Translations under genes and position numbers: made by a program
Notes under the pieces: generated by a model
What the model was told of the DNA's origin: nothing
What the model saw: the letters and a program-made list of their open reading frames with translations, nothing else
Database searches by the model: none
Part shown: positions 1-6,529 of the stretch, in pieces
Position numbering within the stretch: the first letter of the stretch is position 1
How the letters are laid out: every line of letters begins with the position of its first letter
From: an uncultured bacterium
GTDB lineage: Bacteria; Actinomycetota; Actinomycetes; S36-B12
Assembly: GCA_903896585.1 (NCBI GenBank)
Contig: CAITYI010000392.1
Span: forward strand, 1 to 8,734
DNA length: 8,734 bases
Direction of reading: 5' to 3'

Positions 1-398
1 ACTGCGCCGTCGCCGAAATCCTGTCCCGGAGGCACGTGCTTGTCACGTTTGGCGATCAAGAATGCAAATCCAGCCACCGTGGCAACCAGACCGGCAACCG
101 AAAGAACAGATCCCAATCCGATCAGGTAGCTCACCAACATGACTACCGGACCGCAGATAACACCAGCCCACGCGAAACGGGAAATGGCGTCTACTGGCAC
201 TTGAATAGGTGGCGCCTCTGGAGGCTGGTATCCCTCGTCAAAGTAGGCATCAATGTAATCAAATTCCTCAGGTTTTGGATCAGGGCGGAACTGTGGTCCC
301 AAATCCACTTGGCCGCTCAGGTCGGCAACTATTGCATCCCACGCCTCTTGATCTGGGCGCTCCGGTTCCGATTCCTCCGAGGGTGGCACGTTGTTCAT
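1..398 (-). CDS. Small two-helix membrane protein with acidic N-terminus (3' end outside window)
   Basis: The function is unknown. The reading frame starts at ATG 398 and stays open to the window edge, giving 132 visible residues. Residues 1-70 are acidic and proline-rich and look cytosolic and unstructured, with a segment FDEGYQPPEAPP at about 54-65. Residues about 74-117 form two hydrophobic helices, followed by a basic stretch AKRDKH and then a glycine/aspartate motif GQDFGDGA at the visible end. This layout (acidic/proline head, two helices, short tail with D-G-A) resembles small conserved actinobacterial membrane proteins of unknown function, which I recognise only by general look. An in-frame stop lies five codons upstream of the ATG, so the start is well bounded. 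The gene lies 12 bp after the hydrolase stop, so the two are probably co-transcribed. No strong ribosome binding site is visible; translation may be coupled. The amino-acid logic and helices favour this strand over the open frame on the other strand. Confidence 0.72.
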   Translation of the reverse strand, partial: MNNVPPSEESEPERPDQEAWDAIVADLSGQVDLGPQFRPDPKPEEFDYIDAYFDEGYQPPEAPPIQVPVDAISRFAWAGVICGPVVMLVSYLIGLGSVLSVAGLVATVAGFAFLIAKRDKHVPPGQDFGDGA

Positions 399-410
399 AA
401 TCTCATGAAC

Positions 411-1163
411 TCATGGCTGGTGGGATAACCGTCGAATGAAATCAATGCTCATGGATTCGATCAAGGGAGCATCGTTATCAAGTGTCGCGACGTGAAATGA
501 GTCTTTCAAAATCACCTCAGCCTTGTCTTCCGAACTGACATGTTCAAGGATCCACGCAGCGTTACTGGGTTCCACAACATGGTCGACCTCACTTCTGAAG
601 AGAAGAATCGGCTGGGTGACATTCGCGATGTCAGACTTAACTATTTTCCAGAACTTGCTCAATGAGTGGGCCGCTTTGAGGGGGATCCTTTGGTAGGCAA
701 CTTCATCTTGGCCCGGCTTTTTAATGTCATTGGAGATTCCAGGAAAGGAACCAAGAATTTTCGATATCACGGGCAGCAGGTGGCGATCTGGGCGCTCTGA
801 ATGTACGGCCGGGTTAACCAACACAATGCCCCGGATTTCATTTCCATGTTTTTCTGCCAGACGAAGTGTGAGTGAGCCACCCATGGAAAGCCCACAAACA
901 AAAACTGTGTCACAAGATTCCTTGAGAAGTTGAAAATTGCGTTCAGCTTCTGAGTTCCAGTCTTCCCATGTTGTGAGGTTCATGTCTTGCCACCGGGAAC
1001 CATGTCCTGGCAATCGTGGCACCCGAACGCTGAAACCCTGAGCAGACATTGCCCGGCCCCACGGAATCATGGAAGCAGGGGATCCGGTAAAACCATGAAT
1101 CAGCAAGATTCCGGTGGAGCCGCCTTCGTGGAACCAAGGTTCTGCGCCGGGCATCAGGGGCAT
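411..1163 (-). CDS. Alpha/beta hydrolase, carboxylesterase/monoacylglycerol lipase type
   Basis: This 250-residue soluble serine hydrolase probably cleaves carboxyl esters such as monoacylglycerols. The fold signatures are all present. The oxyanion-hole motif HGFTG is at 23-27, and PGHG at 52-55 is typical of lipase-like members. The nucleophile elbow GLSMGG at 91-96 has Ser93, and the acid Asp194 sits in RSEVDHVV. The catalytic His224 is in DSFHVATLD, the same arrangement as in the Geobacillus Est30/bacterial monoacylglycerol lipase family. Residues about 121-170 form the variable cap that sets the substrate. The length is normal for the family (about 245-255). There is no signal peptide, so it acts in the cytoplasm. 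The start ATG 1163 is preceded by a good GAGGAG ribosome binding site. It is divergent from the acyltransferase gene and followed by the small membrane protein. The ester specificity cannot be read from the sequence; acylglycerol turnover is an inference helped by the acyltransferase and glycerol kinase neighbours. Confidence 0.88.
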   Translation of the reverse strand: MPLMPGAEPWFHEGGSTGILLIHGFTGSPASMIPWGRAMSAQGFSVRVPRLPGHGSRWQDMNLTTWEDWNSEAERNFQLLKESCDTVFVCGLSMGGSLTLRLAEKHGNEIRGIVLVNPAVHSERPDRHLLPVISKILGSFPGISNDIKKPGQDEVAYQRIPLKAAHSLSKFWKIVKSDIANVTQPILLFRSEVDHVVEPSNAAWILEHVSSEDKAEVILKDSFHVATLDNDAPLIESMSIDFIRRLSHQP

Positions 1164-1338
1164 AATTAACTCCTCGAATAAGCGGAATAGCCAATGCCGC
1201 CAGAGTAATGGCCTAGGCTCTCACGTGTTAACGCGAGTAGCAGATCGCTAAAGATCGAATTGCCATAGAACAAAATGTCAGTGAACAGATTGCCGGAGAA
1301 CAAAATATCAGGGAACAAGTTGGAAAGGAGTGGGCGCG
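1164..1338. promoter_or_regulatory. Divergent intergenic region between hydrolase and acyltransferase
   Basis: This region must carry the promoters of two diverging genes. It contains an imperfect inverted repeat at 1220-1237 (arms CTCACGT and ACGCGAG, one mismatch, 4-base loop), which could be an operator or small hairpin. A 15-bp direct repeat array then runs up to the acyltransferase ribosome binding site and is listed separately. I cannot pick convincing -35/-10 pairs for either gene. Neither strand has a plausible coding frame here. Confidence 0.5.
1267..1326 (+). repeat. Four-copy 15-bp direct repeat in acyltransferase leader
   Basis: The pentamer GAACA recurs at 1268, 1283, 1298 and 1313, exactly 15 bases apart. 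The four 15-mers are 1267-1281, 1282-1296, 1297-1311 and 1312-1326, with a loose consensus NGAACAAAATNNCAG. Copies 1 and 3 match at 14 of 15 positions; copies 2 and 4 are more diverged, so a 30-bp higher-order unit (1261-1290 and 1291-1320) is also clear. A weak extra copy may lie at 1252-1266. The last copy runs into the AAAGGAG ribosome binding site. In-frame stops and the lack of a start codon argue against it being translated. It could be a set of regulator binding sites or simply a slippage duplication. Confidence 0.8.
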
Positions 1339-2052
1339 GTGCTGTACTGGTTCTTAAAGTACATATTGGTAGGTCCGTGGCTCAAAGTGCTTTTCCGACC
1401 TTGGCGTGAAGGCGAGCAATACATTCCGGCAAGTGGTCCGGTTATTATGGCGAGCAATCATCTTTCATTTTCAGACTCATTTTTTTTGCCGCTCATGGTG
1501 AAGCGACCCATGACATTCTTGGCAAAGAGTGACTATTTCACGGGCAAAGGCTTCAAAGGATTTTTTAGCAAAATGTTTTTTTCAGGTGTAGGGCAACTAC
1601 CGGTGGATCGTTCCGGAGGGCGAGCATCCGAGGCAGCGATTCTCACTGCGCTCGAAGTTCTTGACCGAGGAAATATTCTTGGCATCTACCCTGAAGGGAC
1701 CCGTTCCCCGAATGGAATTTTGTACCGGGGGAAAACGGGACTTGCGCGCATGGCTTTGGAATCAGGTGCACCGATCATGCCAGTGGCCATGATTAACACC
1801 TATGAAATACAGCCCCCCGGGACACTTCGCCCTCGGCTCATGCGGGTCGGTATTCGTTTTGGTAAACCACTTGATTTTTCTCGCTATGAAGGTTTAGAAG
1901 ATGATCGATTTGTTTTACGCTCTGTGACGGATGAAGTCATGTATGAACTAATGACTCTTTCCGGGCAAGAATATGTAGATATGTATGCCACTCGAGCTAA
2001 AGAATTAATCTCACAGGGCAAGCACGCTGATTCGCGTTCCTCACTGCAATAG
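1339..2052 (+). CDS. plsC: 1-acylglycerol-3-phosphate acyltransferase family protein (PlsC-like)
   Basis: This protein belongs to the LPLAT/PlsC family, which moves an acyl chain from acyl-CoA or acyl-ACP onto lysophosphatidic acid (or a related acceptor) at the inner face of the membrane. From the start used here it has 237 residues. The catalytic motif I NHLSFSD is at 40-46 (His41, Asp46). A VDRSGG block is at 89-94, and motif III YPEGTR at 117-122 has Glu119 and Arg122 for phosphate binding. It is followed by a G(K)TG block and motif IV-like APIMPVAMINT. Hydrophobic residues 1-17 could anchor it to the membrane. Two GTG codons compete as the start. GTG 1330 overlaps the ribosome binding site AAAGGAG (1324-1330), whereas GTG 1339 lies 8 bases after it, so 1339 is preferred. 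The length is normal for actinobacterial members. The exact acceptor is uncertain, since actinobacteria carry several paralogues. The gene contains T runs of 8, 6 and 7 bases. Confidence 0.88.
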   Translation: MLYWFLKYILVGPWLKVLFRPWREGEQYIPASGPVIMASNHLSFSDSFFLPLMVKRPMTFLAKSDYFTGKGFKGFFSKMFFSGVGQLPVDRSGGRASEAAILTALEVLDRGNILGIYPEGTRSPNGILYRGKTGLARMALESGAPIMPVAMINTYEIQPPGTLRPRLMRVGIRFGKPLDFSRYEGLEDDRFVLRSVTDEVMYELMTLSGQEYVDMYATRAKELISQGKHADSRSSLQ

Positions 2053-2075
2053 CTCCCACGCTAACTGCGAGCGAA

Positions 2076-3581
2076 TTATTCTGCCCAGTTAAGTGAACGT
2101 TGGACTCCTTTTCGCCAAGTGGCGTGTTCGGGTGTGCGATCTACGAGCGGAGTGAACTCATACATGGCTCGCATTAGGTTTTTAACCTCACTCCAATTCT
2201 GCCAAAATCCCACTCCAACTCCAGCGAGATAGGCAGCTCCCAAACCAGTAGTTTGAAGTTGTGCCAATCGACGAACAGGTCTTTCAATGAAATCTGCTTG
2301 CATTTGGCACAGGAGATCATTTGCTGCCGCACCTCCGTCGATTGCTAAGAATGGGAGTGGGTGTGATCCCTCCGCAATCATGATGTCAACAACATCCTTG
2401 ACTTCACATGCGATGGCTTCCAATGTTGCACGCGCAATGTGTGCCCGAGTCGTTCCTCGGGTAATCCCAATAATGGTTCCGCGGGCATGGGGATCCCAGT
2501 CAGGAGCACCGAGTCCTGTCAATGCGGGAACAAATACCACCCCACCTGAATCCGGGACACTTGCTGCAAGCTCCTCAACTTCGGCAGCTGAATCAATGAT
2601 TTGTAAGCCATCACGGAGCCACTGCACAGCGGCGCCGGTGACAAAGACAGCTCCCTCTAATGCGAATGTTCGCTTGCCATCGACTTCAAGTGCCACCGTA
2701 GTCAGCAGTCCAGCTTGTGAATGAACAATCTGAGAGCCAGTGTTCATGAGCAAAAAGGATCCGGTGCCGTAGGTACATTTCGCATTACCCGCGTCAAGCC
2801 CTGCGTGACCAACAAGAGCGGCTTGTTGGTCGCCAGCGATGCCCGCAATTGGTGCACTAATTCCGAGGAAGGCATCGGGATCGGTGTGGGCGACAACACC
2901 GCTACTGGACACAATTGTGGGCAGGGCTCCAAGATTGATACCAAAAAGCTCCGCCAATTCTTCGGACCAGGTGCCGGTGTGAATATCGTAGAGAAGTGTG
3001 CGAGAGGCGTTCGTGTGATCGGTAATGTGTTCGAGTCCACGCGTCATGCGAGCAATCAGATAAGAGTCAATGGTTCCGATTGCGATTCGTCCACTTTCCA
3101 CCTGGTCCCAAATATGCGGTTCATTCTCTCGAATCCAAACCAACTTGGTGGCACTGAAGTAGGGATCCAATCTCAGGCCGGTCAGCTGAGAAACTTTGGG
3201 CTCTAATCCCTGAGCTTTCATGGTGGCGCATAGGTCGGCCGTACGTCGATCCTGCCAGACAATGGCACGTCTCGGAGATCCCAGGGTTTCTCGATCCCAC
3301 AAGCACACCGTTTCGCGCTGATTTGTGATGCCCACGGAAACGATATTGGGAGCAGCGCCATACTGAGATTGGTGATTGTGGAGGACACTTTCCACCGCGC
3401 TGAGGGTGGCGGCCCAGATTTGGCCAAGATCGTGTTCCACCCAACCCTCTTCGGGAAAGTGCTGAGGGAATTCCTGGTATCCGAGACCGGTAATGGTGCC
3501 TTGGCGGTCCACGAGCAGCGCGCTCATTCCGGTGGTGCCAGCGTCTATCGCCAGCACTCGGTCAGGTAATTCCGGGGACAT
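2076..3581 (-). CDS. glpK: Glycerol kinase (FGGY family)
   Basis: This enzyme makes sn-glycerol 3-phosphate from glycerol and ATP in the cytoplasm, feeding phospholipid synthesis or glycolysis. It has 501 residues from ATG 3581, the usual length. A TTG two codons upstream (3587) is an alternative start, and no clear ribosome binding site marks either. Counted from that TTG, the N-terminal phosphate-binding loop is AIDAGTTG (13-20). All known glycerol contacts are present: Arg91-Glu92 in NQRETV, Trp111 in IVWQDRR, Tyr143 in LDPYFSATK, and Asp253-Gln254 in AGDQQAAL. The nucleotide-binding parts TYGTGSF (272-278) and AIDGGAAAN (415-423) are intact. The complete glycerol pocket favours glycerol over other FGGY sugars. 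Two departures from E. coli GlpK are visible: DAGTTG instead of DQGTTS, and no GGKGGT fructose-bisphosphate loop before IAGIAGDQ. No glycerol facilitator or dehydrogenase gene is next to it. It diverges from the phosphofructokinase gene. Confidence 0.93.
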   Translation of the reverse strand: MSPELPDRVLAIDAGTTGMSALLVDRQGTITGLGYQEFPQHFPEEGWVEHDLGQIWAATLSAVESVLHNHQSQYGAAPNIVSVGITNQRETVCLWDRETLGSPRRAIVWQDRRTADLCATMKAQGLEPKVSQLTGLRLDPYFSATKLVWIRENEPHIWDQVESGRIAIGTIDSYLIARMTRGLEHITDHTNASRTLLYDIHTGTWSEELAELFGINLGALPTIVSSSGVVAHTDPDAFLGISAPIAGIAGDQQAALVGHAGLDAGNAKCTYGTGSFLLMNTGSQIVHSQAGLLTTVALEVDGKRTFALEGAVFVTGAAVQWLRDGLQIIDSAAEVEELAASVPDSGGVVFVPALTGLGAPDWDPHARGTIIGITRGTTRAHIARATLEAIACEVKDVVDIMIAEGSHPLPFLAIDGGAAANDLLCQMQADFIERPVRRLAQLQTTGLGAAYLAGVGVGFWQNWSEVKNLMRAMYEFTPLVDRTPEHATWRKGVQRSLNWAE

Positions 3582-3663
3582 CTGCAAATGGTAACCAGAT
3601 GGCTTGGCCGCTGGGCGTGATAGCGTTTACATTGACTTAGTAATCCGATGAAAGGTAATTCGT
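3582..3663. promoter_or_regulatory. Divergent promoter region between glycerol kinase and phosphofructokinase
   Basis: These 82 bases must drive both genes. For the phosphofructokinase a possible pair is TTGGCC at 3604-3609 and TACATT at 3628-3633, 18 bases apart. It would give a short leader ending in AAAGG (3651-3655) about 8 bases before ATG 3664. For glycerol kinase the minus strand offers only weak candidates, and no ribosome binding site stands out before its ATG. The individual elements are guesses; only the position as a shared control region is firm. Confidence 0.35.
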
Positions 3664-4689
3664 ATGCGTGTTGGAGTGCTCACCGGCGGAGGGGACTGCC
3701 CCGGACTGAATGCAGTTATCCGCGCAATTGTCCGTCGGGGTGTCCAAGAATATGGATTCGAATTTGTGGGTTTTCGCGATGGCTGGAAGGGTCCTCTAGA
3801 AGGGCTGTCCATGCCTTTGAATGTCGACACGGTGCGGGGGATTCTGCCTCGAGGTGGAACGATTCTCGGTTCCTCTCGCACTAATCCCATCAAGGTCGAT
3901 GGTGGTGTCGAGAAGATCAAGAAAAATATGGCGGATCTCGGGCTCAATGCCCTCATTGCCATTGGCGGTGAGGACACCCTCGGCGTGGCAACAGCGCTTA
4001 CCGATGTTGGCTTCCCGGTAGTGGGAGTGCCAAAAACAATTGACAACGATCTCAGCGGTACCGACTACACATTCGGTTTTGACACCGCAGTCACAATTGC
4101 AACAGAGGCCATGGATCGCCTCCACACCACCGCGGAGTCACATCATCGGATCTTGATTTGCGAGGTCATGGGGCGCCATGCGGGCTGGATTGCCCTGCAT
4201 TCAGGGATGGCAGCCGGTGCAAATGTGATCTTGATTCCAGAAGTTCCATTTGACCTGGATCAAGTTGTCGGGTGGGTTAATTCACGGTTTGAAACAAATT
4301 ACGCTCCGATTATTTGTGTCGCTGAAGGTGCCCTTCCACTCGATGGCGAACTCATGGCAAAAAATGCGCCCCTCGATGCTTTTGGACACGTGCAATTGGC
4401 TGGAATTGGGGAATGGCTGGCCAAATCACTCGAAGAACGCACCGGACACGAGGCCCGCACCACGGTTCTCGGTCACATTCAGCGTGGCGGTACACCGACC
4501 GCATTTGACCGAGTCCTGGCCACTCGATTTGGCTTAAAGGCAATCGAATCAGTGAAGGATGCTGCATGGGGCACCATGGTGGGCTTACACGGCACTGAAA
4601 TCGTTCGAGTGCCACTGGGAGTGGCGACCGGCACCCTGAAAACCGTGCCGATTTCCCGCTACGAAGAAGCCACCTCGTTCTTCGGCTGA
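3664..4689 (+). CDS. pfp: 6-phosphofructokinase, predicted pyrophosphate-dependent
   Basis: This cytoplasmic glycolytic enzyme (341 residues) interconverts fructose 6-phosphate and fructose 1,6-bisphosphate. Motifs in order are GGGDCPGLN (8-16) for phosphate binding, GGEDTLG (101-107), PKTIDND (123-129) with catalytic Asp127, MGRHAGW (169-175), and the substrate helix HIQRGGTPTAFDR (271-283). Residue numbers happen to match E. coli PfkA at the diagnostic sites. Residue 104 is Asp and residue 124 is Lys. In studied members Gly104/Gly124 goes with ATP and Asp104/Lys124 with pyrophosphate as phosphoryl donor. The whole sequence strongly resembles the Amycolatopsis methanolica PPi enzyme as I remember it, so PPi dependence and reversibility are predicted but not proven; pfkA is the broader name. 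The ATG has an AAAGG ribosome binding site 8 bases upstream. The gene is first in a tight run with DAHP synthase (22-bp gap) and the methyltransferase. Confidence 0.93.
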   Translation: MRVGVLTGGGDCPGLNAVIRAIVRRGVQEYGFEFVGFRDGWKGPLEGLSMPLNVDTVRGILPRGGTILGSSRTNPIKVDGGVEKIKKNMADLGLNALIAIGGEDTLGVATALTDVGFPVVGVPKTIDNDLSGTDYTFGFDTAVTIATEAMDRLHTTAESHHRILICEVMGRHAGWIALHSGMAAGANVILIPEVPFDLDQVVGWVNSRFETNYAPIICVAEGALPLDGELMAKNAPLDAFGHVQLAGIGEWLAKSLEERTGHEARTTVLGHIQRGGTPTAFDRVLATRFGLKAIESVKDAAWGTMVGLHGTEIVRVPLGVATGTLKTVPISRYEEATSFFG

Positions 4690-4699
4690 ACCTGACCTC

Positions 4700-4705
4700 T
4701 ACCCT
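4700..4705 (+). promoter_or_regulatory. Possible -10 element of a leaderless DAHP synthase transcript
   Basis: TACCCT fits the actinobacterial TANNNT -10 pattern and lies 6 bases before ATG 4712, which has no ribosome binding site. This is the spacing expected when transcription starts at or next to the A of the start codon. The -35 region is poor, so the gene may instead depend on readthrough from the phosphofructokinase gene. Confidence 0.33.
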
Positions 4706-4711
4706 TAAGCC

Positions 4712-6058
4712 ATGCAATCGCGTTCAGAGTCACCCATGACATTGGAGTGGCCAGATCTTCCCGCTGCTCAGCAACCCCCATGGCCAGATCCGGTAGCCCT
4801 TGAGGTGTCGGTGGCCACCCTACGCCGAATGCCCCCGCTGGTGTTTGCAGGTGAGTGTGACCAACTCACAGATCGACTTGCTGCGGCTTCCCGGGGTGAA
4901 GCCTTTGTGCTCACGGGTGGAGATTGTGCCGAAACTTTTGAAGCAAATACCGCGGACTCGATTCGGGCTCGACTCCAAACCGTGTTGCAAATGTCGGTGA
5001 TTCTGACCTACGCAGCTGCGCTCCCCGTAGTCAAGATGGGCCGTCTTGCTGGTCAATACTTCAAGCCTCGGAGCAAGACGATTGAAACACGCAACGGCGT
5101 AGACATGACTTCTTATTTGGGAGATGCCGTTAACGGCATTGAGTTCGATGCCCAAGTACGTCGCCCTGATCCCGAACGACTACTTCGCGCTTATCACGCC
5201 TCGGGCGCGGCGCTCAATCTCGTGCGCGCATTCACCATGGGTGGCTTTGCCGACCTGCGGCAGGTTCACGCTTGGAATCAGGACTTTGTTCGTGATTCCG
5301 TCGCAGGTCAGCGCTATGAACTCATGGCTGCAGATATTGATCGGGCCCTGTCTTTCATGCATGCGTGCGGAGCGGATCCAGATGAATTCCAACGAGTTGA
5401 GTTTTACGCCGCTCACGAAGCTCTGTCCATGGACTATGAACGCGCACTAACTCGGATTGATTCACGCACGGGTAAGCCATATGACGTGTCTGGACACTTC
5501 CTGTGGATCGGGGAGCGCACCCGCCAACTCGACGGAGCACATGTGCACTTTGCTTCTACTATTTCAAATCCCATTGGATTGAAGGTAGGGCCAACGGCAT
5601 CTCCGGAAGACATTGTGGAAGCTGCCCGAATCCTCAATCCAGAGAAAATTCCGGGACGCTTGTCTATAATTACCCGCATGGGTGCGGCGGAAGTGCAAGC
5701 AAAACTGCCGTCAATTGTGCAGAAAGTAGATGCAAGCGGTATCCCGGTCGTGTGGGTCTGTGATCCCATGCACGGCAATACTCGCGAAGCTGCTAGTGGG
5801 CACAAGACCCGCCTTTTTGACGACGTCATTGCCGAGGTTGAAGGTTATTTCGAGGTTCACCGCCAATTGGGAACTTTCCCAGGCGGTATCCATATCGAGC
5901 TCACCGGCGACGACGTAACTGAGTGCGTGGGCGGGACCGGTGGAGTAGAAGAAGGTGACTTGCACCAACGTTATGAAACTGCCTGTGACCCAAGATTGAA
6001 TCGTGAACAAAGTTTGGAACTGGCGTTTCTTGTTGCAGATATGCTCATTAAGCGTTGA
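4712..6058 (+). CDS. aroG: Class II (AroA-II) 3-deoxy-D-arabino-heptulosonate-7-phosphate synthase
   Basis: This enzyme joins phosphoenolpyruvate and erythrose 4-phosphate to make DAHP, the first step of the shikimate pathway to aromatic amino acids. It has 448 residues and is of the plant/M. tuberculosis class, unrelated in sequence to E. coli AroG/F/H. The metal ligands are all present: Cys72 in GGDCAE, His354 in CDPMHGNT, Glu396 in HIELTG and Asp426 in ACDPRLN. Their spacing (282, 42, 30) equals that of the M. tuberculosis ligands Cys87, His369, Glu411 and Asp441. KPRS (118-121) and WIGERTRQ (265-272) are further phosphate/substrate-binding blocks. About 15 residues are missing before the first ligand relative to the M. 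tuberculosis enzyme, so the N-terminal extension is short. ATG 4712 has no ribosome binding site but fits a leaderless start; ATG 4736 (residue 9, just before LEWPDLP) is an alternative. The gene is flanked by phosphofructokinase and, 6 bp later, the methyltransferase. Confidence 0.96.
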   Translation: MQSRSESPMTLEWPDLPAAQQPPWPDPVALEVSVATLRRMPPLVFAGECDQLTDRLAAASRGEAFVLTGGDCAETFEANTADSIRARLQTVLQMSVILTYAAALPVVKMGRLAGQYFKPRSKTIETRNGVDMTSYLGDAVNGIEFDAQVRRPDPERLLRAYHASGAALNLVRAFTMGGFADLRQVHAWNQDFVRDSVAGQRYELMAADIDRALSFMHACGADPDEFQRVEFYAAHEALSMDYERALTRIDSRTGKPYDVSGHFLWIGERTRQLDGAHVHFASTISNPIGLKVGPTASPEDIVEAARILNPEKIPGRLSIITRMGAAEVQAKLPSIVQKVDASGIPVVWVCDPMHGNTREAASGHKTRLFDDVIAEVEGYFEVHRQLGTFPGGIHIELTGDDVTECVGGTGGVEEGDLHQRYETACDPRLNREQSLELAFLVADMLIKR

Positions 6059-6064
6059 TCTCGC

Positions 6065-6529
6065 GTGATCTGGCGGGGTTCATCGAAGACACCGGGTGGA
6101 ATGCTGTATTTCGCCGTGGACGATTCAACTGACACAGTTACTCACGCAACTTTCCGCGATGAAATAGACAAAAGTTTCGTCCTTCGAAAGACCAGCGACC
6201 TGCACACGGCTTGTGTTCGGTATTCCGACGGTGATCTCAGTTCATTCGACAAGTTTGTGGTGGAGCAAAACGGAACCAAATTTACTTGCGCGGTCTATGC
6301 CCAGATGCGGAAAATTCGGCCGGGAACGGTCGTGAGTTATGGCGAACTAGCGAGGATGGCTGGTTTTTCAGGTGCAGCGCGGGCAGTGGGATCAGCCTGT
6401 GCGCGAAATCAAATCGCACTGATTGTGCCGTGTCACCGGGTGGTATCAGCGCAAGGAATTGGTGGATACGAATACGGAACCGCGATGAAAGAGAAACTTC
6501 TCAGGCACGAGGGTCTTGACAACCTCTAA
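6065..6529 (+). CDS. ogt: Methylated-DNA-[protein]-cysteine S-methyltransferase
   Basis: This suicidal DNA-repair protein moves the alkyl group from O6-alkylguanine (and O4-alkylthymine) onto its own cysteine. It has 154 residues. The C-terminal domain is complete. It contains the tyrosine of VVSYGELA (Tyr92) and the helix-turn-helix recognition region with the arginine finger in GAARAVGSA (Arg106). The active-site motif is PCHRVV with Cys123, followed by GGYEYGTAMKEKLLRHEG. The N-terminal domain (about 13-75) is the short, poorly conserved type, and there is no AraC/Ada regulator domain. The start is uncertain. GTG 6065 sits only 6 bp after the DAHP synthase stop and suggests coupling; ATG 6101 (residue 13) would remove an unconserved MIWRGSSKTPGG. 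Neither has a well-spaced ribosome binding site. The stop overlaps the stop of the convergent kinase gene by 4 bases. It is probably the last gene of the pfp-aroG run. Confidence 0.93.
   Translation: MIWRGSSKTPGGMLYFAVDDSTDTVTHATFRDEIDKSFVLRKTSDLHTACVRYSDGDLSSFDKFVVEQNGTKFTCAVYAQMRKIRPGTVVSYGELARMAGFSGAARAVGSACARNQIALIVPCHRVVSAQGIGGYEYGTAMKEKLLRHEGLDNL

Noticed and set aside
36..428. 130-codon open frame on the plus strand at the left edge
   Set aside because: The opposite strand gives a membrane protein with clear helices placed 12 bp after the esterase gene, while this translation has an unstructured, Arg/Trp-rich composition.
1261..1320. CRISPR-like reading of the 30-bp direct repeats
   Set aside because: The units abut directly with no spacers and there are only two 30-bp units; no cas genes are present.
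2053..2075. Possible bidirectional terminator between the convergent acyltransferase and glycerol kinase genes
   Set aside because: Only a 4-bp CGCT/AGCG stem is present, with no T run on either strand.
2287..3206. Two long open frames (145 and 161 codons) on the plus strand inside the glycerol kinase gene
   Set aside because: They are antisense to a fully conserved kinase with all active-site residues; their translations show no domain and no start signals.
3648..3884. Small frame starting at ATG 3648, upstream of and overlapping the phosphofructokinase start
   Set aside because: It is out of frame with the conserved enzyme, and the AAAGG sequence lies after this ATG, in the right place for ATG 3664.
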